Shown in pieces: positions 30,515 through 31,000 of a DNA stretch of 31,000 nucleotides. A program made the translations under genes and the position numbers. Below the pieces are notes generated by a model, which was given only the letters and a program-made list of their open reading frames with translations, was not told where the DNA came from and searched no databases. This stretch comes from Mucidula mucida (Eukaryota; Basidiomycota; Agaricomycetes; Agaricales; Physalacriaceae), in assembly GCA_015501055.1 (NCBI GenBank), contig JADNYV010000410.1, positions 1-31,000 of the forward strand. Reading direction: 5' to 3'. Each line of letters starts with the position of its first letter. Within the stretch, counting starts at the first letter, position 1.

Positions 30515-31000
30515 ATGCGTCTTACACTCGGTTCCATTGCTTTGTGTCTTTCCTTGGTATCTGCCAGTGCTCTGCCGCCCGTCACGCATTTCTTCGACAC
30601 GCAGTTAGACGTGGAGCCTAAAGGAAAAAACGTTACGATCAATGGAGTTTTGACGTACGTGACGCTTCCAGAGGGTCCGTACGATCCGAGTGTGGCGTTG
30701 TTGTTTTTGACAGGTAGGTGCTGGGGTTTTTCGTTGTTGAGCGTTTGTTAATATTTCGATTTGAGCAGATGTCTATGGTTTGCCGTCTCCGGATAACCTT
30801 GTACGTGTATTTCAATAATAGATTGTAGACTAATAAGTAGTACTCGCGTTTTCTTTACAGGTTTTGGTAAGCAAGCTAGTAAGTTTCCGACTTGTCCTAG
30901 CTTATGCCTTCTAGGCAGACCAATGGGCCTCAGCGTTGGGCTTTGCAGTACGTCTTTCTCGCGTTTCCTGTACAGCTAGTAACACTCTTCGCAGACCTAC
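30515..31000 (+). CDS. secreted dienelactone hydrolase-like protein, 5' part
   Basis: Partial gene cut by the right edge. Exons so far: 30515-30713, 30769-30800, 30861-30866, 30915-30947 or so, and 30995 onward. The start MRLTLGSIALCLSLVSASAL is a signal peptide. The sequence then gives THFFDTQLDVEPKGKNVTIN, GVLTYVTLPEGPYDPSVALL, FLTDVYGLPSPDNLVLADQW and ASALGFA. The order LTYVTxP...ALLxLTDVxGL...NxxLADxxA..GF is that of the fungal dienelactone hydrolase family, an alpha/beta hydrolase with a Cys-Asp-His triad; the triad lies beyond the window. The 6-nt exon GTTTTG (Val-Leu) is needed to give the right spacing between PDN and ADQW. Family members may hydrolyse small lactones or esters outside the cell. 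Confidence 0.82.

Overview
The window looks like nuclear DNA of a basidiomycete, most likely an agaricomycete. Genes sit on both strands and are cut by many introns of about 46-62 bp with GT...AG ends (one with GC...AG). Several families are typical of mushroom-forming fungi: a DUF6534-type membrane protein, an M35 peptidyl-Lys-type metallopeptidase, a short BTB protein and an APH-fold kinase-like protein. Most genes had to be rebuilt by hand-splicing short open frames, so exon borders are predictions.

Layout. 1-517: 3' end of a MYB-repeat gene. About 1.0-1.07 kb: a tRNA-like remnant. About 1.2-2.6 kb and 4.0-6.1 kb: old, strongly diverged direct repeats flanking an unrecognised gene (2902-3902). 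6442-7430: HMG-box regulator. 8458-9884: ten-exon DUF6534 membrane protein. 10641-11777: secreted protein with an acidic cysteine cluster. 12662-14481: O-methyltransferase with a nonsense codon and a frameshift, facing an UNC93-like MFS transporter (16693-14873). 19659-18380: secreted M35 metallopeptidase, with a decayed piece of a second copy near 22.5 kb. 21647-21004 and 21872-22220: head-to-head YOP1 and OST5/TMEM258, both ER membrane proteins sharing a 224 bp promoter. 23359-24346: BTB protein. 25154-25993: APH-fold protein, with a broken inverted copy of part of it just upstream. 26622-27221: orphan gene. 28451-27698: RNA polymerase I subunit RPA12 in six small exons. 28859-29719: acidic, serine-rich protein with a probable frameshift. 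30515-end: start of a secreted dienelactone-hydrolase-like gene containing a 6-nt microexon.

How the genes fit together. Housekeeping genes (YOP1, OST5, RPA12) are mixed with regulators (MYB, HMG, BTB) and secreted or membrane proteins. The methyltransferase and the transporter are convergent neighbours, which could be the remains of a small metabolite module, but nothing else in the window supports a cluster. I see no CRISPR array, rRNA, intact transposon or convincing complete tRNA. The most unusual signals are (a) a methyltransferase whose two coding lesions each lie inside a GT...AG segment whose removal restores the frame, (b) the diverged direct-repeat field around an orphan gene, and (c) the inverted partial copy beside the APH gene.
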